A DNA stretch of 64,000 nucleotides. It comes from Aphrocallistes beatrix (lineage: Eukaryota; Porifera; Hexactinellida; Sceptrulophora; Aphrocallistidae). The stretch's first letter is position 1, and every line of letters begins with the position of its first letter. Shown piece by piece: positions 46,401-55,571 of this stretch. Below the pieces are notes generated by a model that saw only the letters and a list, made by a program, of their open reading frames with translations, made no database searches and had not been told where the DNA came from. The translations under genes were made by a program, and so were the position numbers. The stretch is from positions 186,001-250,000 of the forward strand of contig OY725497.1 in NCBI GenBank assembly GCA_963281255.1, given 5' to 3'.

Positions 46401-47932
46401 ACCTCTTCACGAAAGCGTTCGTTCAGGCTGTGGTTATAAAGAGTAGTGAATCTTGTGGACAAACACGAGCTTGCGTGGAATGTAAATGTGTGGGAGGAGA
46501 AATTCAGCGATGTGAAGAAAGTACGGTTTGCAAGGCCGCACCAAAATGGGATAAAACTCTATTGGGCAACGTCAAGGGTTCAGAAGCCAGTTTAGGACAA
46601 ACACTATTTGGCAGTTTCGGTTCAGAGTTGAGAATTACTGGAACGGTCCGTGAGGGGACAGAACCATGGCGTGTCAGATGGTATTACAACGGAATGGAAA
46701 TTGTGGAGGGACAGGATTACTCATTTGAAATTTCTGGTAATCAGGCGACCATTGTTATAAACAGCCTCAAATCGAGTGGCATAGGTACATACACAGTTAA
46801 TGTTAGTAATAACTTTGGAGAAGACACGCATACGTTTAACGTCATCGAATGCAAGAGCTGTTCAATTGCAGGAGAAGAACTTGGTTGCTGTGAAAGTGAT
46901 ACATTTTTATACAACAAAGAAGAAGAAGGCGTTGATGTGATGCTTGTCCTAGATGCAACCGAAGACATGGCATCGGCAAATAGTTTCATATTTGAAACAC
47001 TACTTCCAGATCTAGAAGCAAAATTATTAGAAAACTCGGTTGGTATTAATGAGAGCAGCAGGAATCAGTACATCATTACAGTACTCGACCAAAACGATGA
47101 TGAAGCTTTCCCAAGCACTCTTCTGATGGGATTTTTCAGCTTTTCAGCACAGAACATGACAAATTTAACTCGGGCCTATGATGAATTCAATTCGATGGGT
47201 TTCAAAAATGATGGGAGGGGTGCATATGGAGCTGTGAAGTCGGTGCTAGGTCGATCAGCTAGACCAACTCTCAATAGGATACTAATCGTAAATACGAACA
47301 AAAGAAGAAATGTTACGATTTATAACCGGGCTGTTTGGAGAAGATTATCATATTATCATAGTGACGATAACGGAAGATCGATATTTAGCAACGAATTATC
47401 GCATGAAAAGATACAACCAATCCTTATTGTGAATGCCAGTCTTGTCAATAATGAAACTTCGCTTAGTTGTCTTGGTGTGTCGGATCTCCTTGAATGCTTC
47501 CACAACAAAAGCGGAAAGATTGAAATAGTTCACGGAAACCTAACGACCAACATCCCTGAAGGAAATCTTGACTTAAATGATATCCATCAAGACTTTGTCA
47601 TTCCCGGACTAACTGGAGGGGGACATGTTTGGGATATTAAAGCAATTATTGAGGGAACGAGTCACGCGAGGGGTAACATCAGCGAAAGCATCGTACGGAG
47701 TGTGGTACCGCGAGTCAAGGGGAAATGTAATGATTGCAACTGCTTTAATGGTGAAGAAGTTTGTATACCAAGGAAAGGAAACAATGAAGAACAAAGATAT
47801 TGCCAATGCGAATTAATTCACGGTGCTGATGTCTGCAAATGCCAGGGGCTAGGGGCTGATACCAATTGCAAAGTTTCGCCAAAAAGATGCCTATGCAATG
47901 ATCCAAACATAGACTGTTGTCGTGTTTTCTGA
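43439..47932 (+). CDS. Secreted matrix protein: Ig, collagen-like, vWA-vWA, Ig, vWA
   Basis: An intronless 1497-aa frame. Residues 1-27 are a signal peptide (LLQAIFTILLVSTTVSFT). An Ig domain (about 55-145, with C...W and YTCIL) follows, then a G-x-y collagen-like region (about 150-345) rich in GEKG/GTKG. Next is vWA-1 (about 415-590), whose DESAS fits the MIDAS D-x-S-x-S. A Cys-rich linker (DSCNACPCVDGERYC) precedes vWA-2 (about 745-1000; SETQT, so no MIDAS aspartate). A second Cys linker precedes an I-set Ig (about 1045-1140; WRVRWYYNGMEIVEGQDYSF), vWA-3 (about 1160-1420; DATED) and a Cys-rich tail (CKCQGLGADTNCK). An extracellular matrix or cell-adhesion role is likely. From about 44128 to 46530 it is almost identical in DNA to the paralogue at 59940-62350. 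Several G-x-y triplets are interrupted here but intact in the paralogue. Confidence 0.92.
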   Translation: MDLRLLQAIFTILLVSTTVSFTRTDGANIEKVESNKQLTLSGFRSFDVYIGQSVIIQYLSTLTIICEINAESEERTTIYWQFNGVNIQFNNSEANNFPNIRLKSAEELTIFDITDQQAGEYTCILENANSEEELDRGVSTLEVLSECSKNCQGKKGEKGFTGKRGGPGLDGVEGVVGYCDPASCNGSRGVVGKKGEPGANEEVGINGTRGEKGRKGGMGDNGIRGDAGNNGEKGDMGEKGTKGELGDQGEKGEKGLKGAEGDEGIRGGNGLGMKGEKGEQGNTTSPSGEVGDQGPKGVRGEQGTTETKGENGTKGERGINEIKGIKGSKGVTGTEGEKGMVGKNLLILAINSTYNSNCQNYEKGQIIYDTAIGKFVFCDGDQFQCIPDKPCREDCKDGDPTINTINPNIPAQCVNLIYVIDESASMRPEQQWLRYVANAIPRELRRINYNPGVCMNNFGVLGFGTGEEASRAEQIGRPIDLGGITQDRTFVPLWGSTSEVIRVINEGIFAGEGRREDGFAALYRALQRYTFVGVGCRKMLLITDEDRDNETPSPDPPYDRVPTLFNLNMQQILNQFSITLSAVISIQFQAQNDQQPNINYNTTLGLLPNNSVIYYDENSQRNYSVASDGYVRRDSAAGNTEQTYFQQVRASGGIAWSLQASRTYRDAFTSAFLQFEIIPHVPQNNSTQASGGCMLDSCNACPCVDGERYCQPINNLDFNTTIKCRPTECNQTQIISGFRQPACIDMVFAFSETQTMLAEHDSIKDVAINLAINLAKINFGQENSLCPNTYCLVGFGSENNRNSDQCYTESFRIPPNNQLCAPSAQIANLILGLALTATGNASDGYSAIYTALQTYQATFQSQSCRHITLVTDTNRLDCGSYTDGSVSIPQLSKTNIASVMRDTNVVLNVIVNATFQDGSGNEALGIYQETNGSIVAVIPDSTAQFGFSTSPGGSVRLAGDQVEEDYIDLAIIVGGSAWDIRKMGEQTDLFTKAFVQAVVIKSSESCGQTRACVECKCVGGEIQRCEESTVCKAAPKWDKTLLGNVKGSEASLGQTLFGSFGSELRITGTVREGTEPWRVRWYYNGMEIVEGQDYSFEISGNQATIVINSLKSSGIGTYTVNVSNNFGEDTHTFNVIECKSCSIAGEELGCCESDTFLYNKEEEGVDVMLVLDATEDMASANSFIFETLLPDLEAKLLENSVGINESSRNQYIITVLDQNDDEAFPSTLLMGFFSFSAQNMTNLTRAYDEFNSMGFKNDGRGAYGAVKSVLGRSARPTLNRILIVNTNKRRNVTIYNRAVWRRLSYYHSDDNGRSIFSNELSHEKIQPILIVNASLVNNETSLSCLGVSDLLECFHNKSGKIEIVHGNLTTNIPEGNLDLNDIHQDFVIPGLTGGGHVWDIKAIIEGTSHARGNISESIVRSVVPRVKGKCNDCNCFNGEEVCIPRKGNNEEQRYCQCELIHGADVCKCQGLGADTNCKVSPKRCLCNDPNIDCCRVF
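44128..46530 (+). repeat. High-identity block shared with 59940-62350
   Basis: The collagen, vWA-1, linker, vWA-2 and second linker coding sequence is repeated at 59940-62350 with only scattered substitutions. For example, 45321-45710 and 61139-61528 translate identically even in a non-coding frame, so they match base for base or nearly so. The offset changes from 15815 to 15818 because of one extra codon in the second copy. Confidence 0.93.
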
Positions 47933-48208
47933 TAACAAATTCTTCAATATTGTTAAGGATTGAATGTTTGCTCTTAATACTTTGGTATTTTCATTTGTTG
48001 TATTATAACCATTAGGCTATGTCTTGTGTTTTAAATAATTTGTGCTCGGTCATCAATTATGCATATTTGGAAGACTGTTAATTAATGTTATGGACAAACT
48101 AAAAATCTAACGGAAAATTAATTTGATAAAAAAACAACAACAAAACATAAAGAATAACCTAAAAATCAATTCGGAAGACAAACTGTGAGTGTTTACAAGT
48201 GAGATAAA

Positions 48209-49150
48209 CTAGAGAGGTTCAACAGTAGGGTTCCACCCTGTGACCAGATCAACGTTGAGACTGTCCAATATAGTCATATCCTCTTCCAGAATTGTAAAAT
48301 TAAACACATCAGCATTCTCTTTGATTCTCTTTTCTTTCACGGATTTGGGAAGTACCACGTAACCCTTTTGCAGAGACCATCTAATGAGAATCTGAGCTGT
48401 GGATTTGGAATACTTGGCCGCTAGCTTGACTAGCGGAGGGTCAGTCAGCTTTTTACCCTTCGTGAGGGGGGAATACGCTTGGATAACTATCCCATTAGCG
48501 TGGCAATACTCAACCAATTCTTTCCGAGTTGAGTAGGGTGATATTTCGATTTGGTTGACTGAAGGAATATTTTTCGGAAAATGTTTCTCGATCAATTCCA
48601 AGTGATGAATACCGAAATTTGAAACTCCAATTGAATGCACCAACCCTTGTGTTTTCAGTTCTATCATCGCTTCCCAGGTCTCGAGGAGTTTCTCTCCAAA
48701 CGGAGAATGAATCAAGTACAAGTCAATGAAAGATAAATTCAAAAGTTTAAGACTTTCATGAAATGCCTTGATCGTGTTAGCTTTACCGTGATCTTTATTC
48801 CATAATTTCGTAGTGATAAAAATACTCGAATCTCGATGTACAGTTATCAGCGAATCTCGTACTGCCTTTCCTACATCCTTCTCATTACCATATAAGGCAG
48901 CAGTATCTATCGACGTGTAGCCATTGTTAATCGCACAGAGCACTGCGTCATAAGTCTCATTGCCAGGTTCGGATTGAAACACCCCGAGACCGAGCCTTGG
49001 AATGGCAGTCCCATCATTCAGTACAATTGTCGAGTTAATCGCATAAGGAGCGGACTCAGATGCCATTATGTAGTTAGAGAGATTGTGATGCAGGAGGATG
49101 GCTATCAAAATAGACAGTGTAAAACACATACATAACGCATCACTCTCCAT
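48209..49150 (-). CDS. Aldo-keto reductase
   Basis: A 313-aa single-exon frame. ATG 49150 gives a hydrophobic N-terminus (CMCFTLSILIAILLHH); ATG 49066 (MASESAPYAINSTIVLNDG) gives a standard cytosolic enzyme of 285 aa. I cannot decide between them. Catalytic tetrad: Asp and Tyr in SIDTAALYGN, Lys in ITTKLWN, His in LYLIHSP. NADPH contacts are in IGVSNFG, NQIEISPY and VLPKSVKEKRIKENA. The fold is the (beta/alpha)8 barrel of AKRs, closest in length and loops to the prostaglandin F synthase/2,5-diketogluconate reductase type. It reduces aldehydes or ketones; the substrate is unknown. It is the last of four close head-to-tail minus-strand genes. Confidence 0.93.
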   Translation of the reverse strand: MESDALCMCFTLSILIAILLHHNLSNYIMASESAPYAINSTIVLNDGTAIPRLGLGVFQSEPGNETYDAVLCAINNGYTSIDTAALYGNEKDVGKAVRDSLITVHRDSSIFITTKLWNKDHGKANTIKAFHESLKLLNLSFIDLYLIHSPFGEKLLETWEAMIELKTQGLVHSIGVSNFGIHHLELIEKHFPKNIPSVNQIEISPYSTRKELVEYCHANGIVIQAYSPLTKGKKLTDPPLVKLAAKYSKSTAQILIRWSLQKGYVVLPKSVKEKRIKENADVFNFTILEEDMTILDSLNVDLVTGWNPTVEPL

Positions 49151-49281
49151 TAGACCAAGAATGCTACAAGTGCATTGTAAGAAAGTAAGATCTTATACGC
49201 TAAAATCATTAAACAGAAAATAAATAATCTATTAATCTCAGCTCACGGCGAAACAAAATAAAATATTAGGTAACGCCATAT

Positions 49282-50823
49282 TTACATTCGAATAAATTTC
49301 CGTTCCCCCCTGAATATACATCCGCTGGTATAAGCCTGGGAGACGAACAAAGCTTGAGCTAAAACCCTCCTCGTGTCAGCTGGTAGAACAATCCCGTCAT
49401 CCCATAGCCTTGCGCTTCCATAATAGGCGTCTCGCTCTGTGCCATCTGGAAAAGAATAGGTTGCAGTGGGCCAGGCGAATAGGAAGTTGGGATCGAATGA
49501 ACGGCTGCACATTGTATAGGACTGTGGGTAAGAAGACTCCCCAACAATTAGAGTAATTTTAGGGACGTTCGCTTGTGTAATCGACTGAATCAGAGCGGAT
49601 TGCTCTTTAACGTGGTGTGATCGAGATGGTGCAGACGAGGGGAGGTTTACTATAAATAGGATTGGAACTTTCCGTTGATTGCAGAGTTGTACAAAGTGTG
49701 TTGCTTTCAAAGCTTCAGCACTATCCATAGTTCCGCTATTAGCGATGATGCCGACTGGGTAGGTGTGAATAGACGCGAAACAAGTAATGATTCCTTTGCC
49801 GTATAAACTCTTAAACTCAGTGAACTCATTCTTGTCAGTCAATGCTGCTACCACATCCATAATCGGATACTCACGAGAATCTGAACTGGTCAAATAACTC
49901 CCAACAACCGACTCAATGGAAACAGAAGGCTCTAGACTGTCGTCATATCTCATTACATGGCTGTCAATGTTCAGGTTTGAAACCAGTTTCCTGACCAATG
50001 TGAATGATTCATTTTCCGTCTCACAGTAGTAGTCAGTGCCTCCACTAATGGTCGAGTGAAGAGTAGCCCCTCCCAACTCATTGGCAGACGTGTTCTCCCC
50101 TGTGGCAGCCTTGACAAGGGCGGGACCTGCTAAGAAAATGGTGCCAATCCCTTCTACAATCACTGCTTCATCAGACATGGAAGGTATGTAGGCACCTCCT
50201 GCGGTGCAAGAGCCGCACACGAGTGCAATCTGAGGTATCCGCATCGAGGATGTCACAGCCTGATTACAGAACATCCTCCCTCCGTGGTTTGCGTCCGGGA
50301 ATATCTCGGCTTGTAAGGGAAGGTACGCACCGCCGGAGTCTACAATGTGAATGATGGGGACACGGTTCTGCATGGAAATGCGCAGTCCGCGTAGAGTCTT
50401 CTGTAAATTAATCGGGAATGTTGTCCCGCCCTTACAAGTGGCATCGTTACCTAGCAGGAGACACATCACCCCGGACACTCGACCTAGCAAGGAAATCGTA
50501 CCAGCGTTTGGAACTGTGCCATATGGGAGATCATTTCCTGCGAGAGGGGACAGTTCAAGCGTGGAGGAGTCTGGATCCAATAACCTATTGATTCTATCCC
50601 ATATAAGCTGTTTCTTGTTGACCTCAACATGTCTGATGATATCTTTAGGGTCCCTGACTCGAGATTGTTTGATGAGCGCATCATGGTTCTCTCTCAGTTC
50701 TTGGTAAGACGCATATGAATGCTTGAATACGACTGGTGACGTCACACGGAGAACAGCTGGCATCTCCCAATACACATCATTACATTTGTATAAGTGACTC
50801 ACAACTAACCTAGTCCGATGCAT
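49282..50823 (-). CDS. Methylcrotonoyl-CoA carboxylase beta-like protein, C-terminal active site altered
   Basis: A 513-aa single-exon frame. The N-terminal carboxyltransferase half is well kept: PNAGTISLLGRVSGV, GNDATCKGGTTFPI, VDSGGAYLPLQAEIFPD, CGSCTAGGAYIPSMSDEAVI and GTIFLAGPALVKAATGE. MCCC2 with MCCC1 carboxylates 3-methylcrotonyl-CoA in mitochondrial leucine breakdown. In the C-terminal half the glycine-rich motif, SYGAGNYGM in active enzymes, reads SSYPQSYTM. The MGGEQAA block is missing, with about 50 residues deleted between WPTATYS and DAYYGSARLWDDG. The frame is intact, so it is under some constraint, but biotin-side catalysis is doubtful. The N-terminus could be a mitochondrial presequence. 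ATG lies six bases after an acceptor-like CTTTAG. Confidence 0.9.
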   Translation of the reverse strand: MHRTRLVVSHLYKCNDVYWEMPAVLRVTSPVVFKHSYASYQELRENHDALIKQSRVRDPKDIIRHVEVNKKQLIWDRINRLLDPDSSTLELSPLAGNDLPYGTVPNAGTISLLGRVSGVMCLLLGNDATCKGGTTFPINLQKTLRGLRISMQNRVPIIHIVDSGGAYLPLQAEIFPDANHGGRMFCNQAVTSSMRIPQIALVCGSCTAGGAYIPSMSDEAVIVEGIGTIFLAGPALVKAATGENTSANELGGATLHSTISGGTDYYCETENESFTLVRKLVSNLNIDSHVMRYDDSLEPSVSIESVVGSYLTSSDSREYPIMDVVAALTDKNEFTEFKSLYGKGIITCFASIHTYPVGIIANSGTMDSAEALKATHFVQLCNQRKVPILFIVNLPSSAPSRSHHVKEQSALIQSITQANVPKITLIVGESSYPQSYTMCSRSFDPNFLFAWPTATYSFPDGTERDAYYGSARLWDDGIVLPADTRRVLAQALFVSQAYTSGCIFRGERKFIRM

Positions 50824-50950
50824 ATCAAACTAAAGTACGCAAATTAAATTACTAAATTATTGTAAATAAATAAAAGAGCAATTTTACTCTTGCTGTGATA
50901 GTAACAACTATTCAAAATAGATCAGATTTGAAAGTGATAATAACCGCAAT

Positions 50951-52102
50951 CTAAAAGTCCATCTCGATATCTTGAATGTTCCCTATCCCTTCCTCCAAGT
51001 ACCGTTTGTACATACTCATGAACTTAGCAACGAAAGCTTCAATGTGGAATATCGGTTTAGATCCTAAATGTATGCGGTGCTCGAATTCGGCTGCGGATGC
51101 AATCGCTTCCACCTTCATAGCTCCATCACAGCTCTTCACGAGCTCCTCCAGCAGGTGTTTCATGATGACGTCAGCAGGAATAACATGGGCCATCAGCTCG
51201 TAGACACGTGCCCTCACCTCCAACAGCTGTTTAGGACTCTGCTCCATCAGAACCATGTTCGCGGTCTCCTTCACGTAGAGCTCCCAGTCTGGGAGAGGGA
51301 CGGACTGCTGGGGAGACATCGGGTGTTGCTGCACACGGCACGCTTCAACCATGAGCAGAGCCCGTCTAAGATTACGATTGGATAGTTCAGCGATCTTCAC
51401 GGAGAGTTCCGAGGGAAGGGCTACTCCCTCCTTCTTACACACAGCATGCAGGATCCGCGTGATGTCACCATGCGAGGGAGCGGCGACCCGTATCCCCAAG
51501 CACCTGCTACGAATGGGACTGATTACCTTCCCTAGAGTATTAGTTAGTTAATCAATAAGTGTGATCTTAGTCTCCAGTGAGTCTATATTAAACGCACCAG
51601 TAGAATTGCAGCAGAGTATCAGTCTACAGTTACTGGAGTACTTCTCCATGGTCCGTCTCAACGCGTGTTGTGCGTCCCGCGTCAATCGGTCCACCTCATT
51701 CACAACCACAACCTTGAACCCCCGCTGAGATCCGGTGTCGATGGTGTGCATTTGTGCGATGTTCTTCAGAACCTCTTGCACTACGATGCGGTCGTAAATT
51801 CCAGCGTCGCTAGGGTTGAACTCGATGTGATGGTTACTGTTGATGGTAGTTAACTCGACCTTTTTGTTGGAAGGAGTCTGAAAAGTCATGTGTTCTATCC
51901 TCAACCTCTCTACCCCGACGCCATATAACTCCCTAAGGGTGCACATTATACGCGTCTTCTTCCCAGCTCCGGACGGACCGAAGAAAAGTAAGTGAGGGAA
52001 ATCTCCCGACTCTACCAACCGCTTCAGTTGTGCGGATAGTTCGTGATGATAGTCGAGTTTGTGGAGTTGACTAGGCCTGTACTTGTCCACCCATAGACTC
52101 AT
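50951..52102 (-). CDS. RFC3: Replication factor C subunit 3
   Basis: Two exons, 51598-52102 and 50951-51531, join as NST-GKVISPIRSRC (1086 nt, 361 aa; human RFC3 has 356). I choose ATG 52102, giving MSLWVDKYRP as in other RFC3 proteins. It has the Walker A FFGPSGAGKKTRIM, a Walker B-like VVVVNEVDRL, the sensor ILCCNST, SRC (PIRSRC), and the family-specific middle NLRRALLMVEACRVQQ and C-terminus EAFVAKFMSMYKRYLEEG. RFC3 is a clamp-loader subunit that helps place PCNA on primed DNA in the nucleus. Walker B has NEVD, where DEAD is usual; RFC3 proteins are variable here. ATG is eight bases from the acceptor-like ATTAG at 52111-52112. Confidence 0.97.
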
Positions 52103-52270
52103 AATTAAACCTAATACCATAACGTAGCAATGACACGGTACATAAATAATACTAACTGAAGAGTGTACAAACTAGTAAATATTTCTCGTAAGAAAACCAT
52201 ACAACAATATATATCCAAATAGGGAAGCATACTTGATGATCTATAGACTATCACTCTGATGGGTTGAATC

Positions 52271-54733
52271 CTACTTCTGCAAGAACTCAGTTGCTAACTT
52301 CAGAAGGTGTTGATAGGTTGGTTTACCTTCCCCACCACCAAGTTGGGATTGAACCCACCTCTCTCCTTTCTTGGTCATCAGCAACCATTCACTCTTGTAC
52401 TCTTGAAACCTTACTTGTAGACACGCAATGCAAAGCAGAGTGACCCAAATTTGCAGATTTTTCACCTCACTTGGACACAACTTCTTCGAATCTTTGCAAC
52501 TTAGTAATCTATCAATTTCTTCAGAATATTCCCAGTTTCCTTCTGCCTTCTGAAGCGTCATGATACTCTGGTGTCCCGCGGGAAGAGGCTTGGAGGAGCT
52601 CGCACGAGCAGATTTAGGAGTAATCAGATCTAATGAGCTCTCCTCAACCTCATCATCACTATCATCATCACCCAAACCATCATCCATAATATCCATTTGA
52701 GCAGCCCTTGAACGCCGCTTGGGTGCAGCATAACTCATGGAACCCAGTGGAGGAAGTGAAGCAGCACTATGATAAGCCCTGGTAGCACTATAAGTCCTTT
52801 CAGGAAGTGCAGCACTATAAACCATGGGAGGCGGTGGAGCAGCACTACCCAATAAAGCCATGGGAGGCGGTGGAGCGCCCAGCATCATCATATCATCCAT
52901 GTAGATTGAGGACATCTTCAGATTGTAAACCTTCATTGATCCCTCCACGACTCGGTCCTGATCCTCTCTTACCGCTACAAACGCAGTGTGCTTGCACAGT
53001 ATGTTGGCGTAGCAGCTGAGAGTGACACACTCCTCCTTACCGGAAACACCTTTCTCCAGATCTCTCAGGGCCTTACTCACTCCGAACTGATGCACCAGCT
53101 GAGGCGGCAGCTGCGGGGAGAGAGCAGTCACGCTGTCCGCTAAACTGAACTCCACTGTCGTCGCCTTCGTCTCACTGTCTGACGAATACTTCAGCGTCGC
53201 ACTCACCTTCTCTCCTTTTATAATCTTCTCAGTGAAGAAGGCTACCACCACGAATGGTTCATTCTCGAAGAGAACGGGGATGGTTTTCGGGTATACGGCC
53301 ATTTGTTTGCTTCCCGTCACGGTGATATTTGTGTAGCTAGGAGACATCGCGATATTCATCACCTCCATCACGCGTGACTGCATCCGGTCTTTCCCAGAGA
53401 TAAACACAGCCTTGCCTTTACCCGCCCTGGCAACATCCTTCACCAGGTCAGTAGAAACGCCGGACCCAATCCCGAATGTGAACACGCGAGTGTTGTGTGC
53501 GTTATCAGAGACTGCTTTCACAACAGCTGTGGTGTTGCTCACCCCTCCGTCCGTCAGAAGGAAGACCTGGCGAGCTAAGCCGGGCACGGGCTCCTTGGAG
53601 AAGATGTGCTTCAGTGGGCTCAGGATCTCTGTCCCTCCTAGGCTGGCAGTCAGCTTCTTCACATGGTTGACAGCTATGTCTAGAGTGGTCTGAGCGTACG
53701 GCCTACTCCCCTCAGGGAAGAGGGGATGGAACTGACTCCCGAATCCGATGATGTTGAAGTAGCTGCCCGGGGATAGGCTGCGCAGTAGCATGTCTAGCGT
53801 ATCCCTCGCGTTAAGAATGGGATTGCCACTCATGCTCCCGCTCTGATCTATCACGAAAATGTACTCTCCGCGGATGTTCAAGTCTGCGTGAGAAGACTTT
53901 GGCATGAAGGTTAGGAGAACCGCAGGGTTGTCAATGAACGGGTGCTCAGCTGGCTTCTCTTCCCGCACCTGCAACGAGGGTTCTATCATAGCGGAGAGAG
54001 GATGGATGTCCTCGTAGTCGATGTACGCCACGAGGTCCGTGTTCAGGGGGTCAGGGGAAATAAGGTGCATCCCTTTGCGACCATCCTTTGCCACGAATTC
54101 TTCCAGCGGGTGGGAAGGAGAAATTATCTGAGTCAGTTTCCCGATATTACCCATCAGGAACAGCTCGAAGCTGAACTTGTAGATGGCCGGGAGTACGGTC
54201 AGATTGGGAGTGTGGAAGGGGTTCGCCATTTGATTGATCGGCGGTTGCTGTTGAATGCTCGGCTCTGTCGTTAGTTCGTATCTCGGCTTGAGAGTGGTGG
54301 GGAGGAGAAGATGGATGCCTTGCTCTTCTACTTCCATCTGTTGCAGGAGCTGTAGCTTCACCTCAGCCATCTTCCCAGGAGCGAGGTTGCCAAGGGCTAT
54401 CCCGATGATATCCTGTGTCTCTTCCTTCACAAGCAGTGCAGTCCCTCCGCTGGAAATGACATCTTCGTACACAGCTTTAGCCTCTTCCTTCTCCTTCACG
54501 ATGCCTTTGATCACTTTCCCATCGATTACGGCCTCGATTCCCACTAGTACGGAGTCGCTATGGAGAGGGTGCTTGAACTCAACTTCTATTGGGTCTTTAG
54601 TGGAATTCACATAGGTGAAGGCGGCTTCAAAATGAGCGAGAAGTCCGTAGATATTTGCTTGGATGGAAATGGATTCGAGCGGAATTTTGATTTCCTCTTT
54701 GCCACAAACGATTAGTCCAACCTTGTCTGACAT
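52271..54733 (-). CDS. VIT and vWA domain protein, VWA5A-like
   Basis: A single-exon 820-aa frame from ATG 54733. An N-terminal VIT domain (about 1-130: IPLESISIQANIYGLLAHFEA, VEFKHPLHSDSVLVGIEAVI, then KAVYEDVISSGGTALLV) precedes a vWA domain (about 290-450) with a perfect MIDAS, FVIDQSGSMSG, and TDGGVSNT. The C-terminus has a Pro/Ala-rich linker (GAPPPPMALLGSAAPPPP), a basic-acidic patch (KRRSR...DDDSDDEVEESS) and a conserved helical tail (CIACLQVRFQEYKSEWLLM). This is the architecture of VWA5A/LOH11CR2A, an intracellular protein of unclear function. No signal peptide is present, so it is not an inter-alpha-trypsin inhibitor heavy chain. Confidence 0.92.
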   Translation of the reverse strand: MSDKVGLIVCGKEEIKIPLESISIQANIYGLLAHFEAAFTYVNSTKDPIEVEFKHPLHSDSVLVGIEAVIDGKVIKGIVKEKEEAKAVYEDVISSGGTALLVKEETQDIIGIALGNLAPGKMAEVKLQLLQQMEVEEQGIHLLLPTTLKPRYELTTEPSIQQQPPINQMANPFHTPNLTVLPAIYKFSFELFLMGNIGKLTQIISPSHPLEEFVAKDGRKGMHLISPDPLNTDLVAYIDYEDIHPLSAMIEPSLQVREEKPAEHPFIDNPAVLLTFMPKSSHADLNIRGEYIFVIDQSGSMSGNPILNARDTLDMLLRSLSPGSYFNIIGFGSQFHPLFPEGSRPYAQTTLDIAVNHVKKLTASLGGTEILSPLKHIFSKEPVPGLARQVFLLTDGGVSNTTAVVKAVSDNAHNTRVFTFGIGSGVSTDLVKDVARAGKGKAVFISGKDRMQSRVMEVMNIAMSPSYTNITVTGSKQMAVYPKTIPVLFENEPFVVVAFFTEKIIKGEKVSATLKYSSDSETKATTVEFSLADSVTALSPQLPPQLVHQFGVSKALRDLEKGVSGKEECVTLSCYANILCKHTAFVAVREDQDRVVEGSMKVYNLKMSSIYMDDMMMLGAPPPPMALLGSAAPPPPMVYSAALPERTYSATRAYHSAASLPPLGSMSYAAPKRRSRAAQMDIMDDGLGDDDSDDEVEESSLDLITPKSARASSSKPLPAGHQSIMTLQKAEGNWEYSEEIDRLLSCKDSKKLCPSEVKNLQIWVTLLCIACLQVRFQEYKSEWLLMTKKGERWVQSQLGGGEGKPTYQHLLKLATEFLQK

Positions 54734-55571
54734 AATGTATAGCTAATTCGATTTGCCTTTAGTACCGAAGTTATTAAGTCCGCTTTTATACCTTCCGTAT
54801 ATTTTCCCTAATTATATGCTAAAATAATAAATGTTATCCAAAAGAAATATCGTTTGACAACAATCTAAAAATATGAAATGCACTATAATTAGAATGCTAG
54901 AACAAGTATTATGTAATGTGGAAATTACCTCGGTACTTTCGAGTTGAAATTATTCCAGGAAATGCTGGACTAATTTGGAAAGTAAATCAAAATTAAAAAT
55001 TATTCATAATTAGGAATTAAGAACATGTGAAAAAAAAAGTGTGGTTATTGATTATTTGGAAATTAGAAAATATTTATTGAAATTACATACAGCTAGAATG
55101 TTAGTATCGAGTTCACTGTGCCATACAGACCCAGACTAATCACATGCTACTGATATGTAATAAGTAAATCCGATAATAAATATGCATCTGCTGCCTAATC
55201 AAATGATCCAAAAGGAACTCATGAAAATAATGCAGTTCTATGTCTTCGATGCCAATTGCTGTCTACCACTAAGATCAACACGCTGACTTCTTCGTTACGT
55301 AGGCGTAACCAAATCATGAATAAAAAGGCCAACATTCTCAGATGTTGGACTTATTAAAGTCAAGTAGCAAAATATTATAAGAATAGTCAACACTATTAGC
55401 CATCGCATGCGGGCATGACTTTATTCTCTAATGTAATGTTAACGCTAATGTGTGATTTTTCCAGTCGTTGTGTCTCGCTTAAATATTATGGAATTGTTGT
55501 TGCAGAAAAGTGCTAGATAATTAAATGTTAGGATTTGTTTAGACTTGAAGCGATCTGACAAAATCGATATC
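54734..55571. other. Intergenic region between the VWA5A-like gene and ATPAF1
   Basis: About 840 AT-rich bases, with short frames only. No recognised RNA gene or repeat. Confidence 0.5.
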
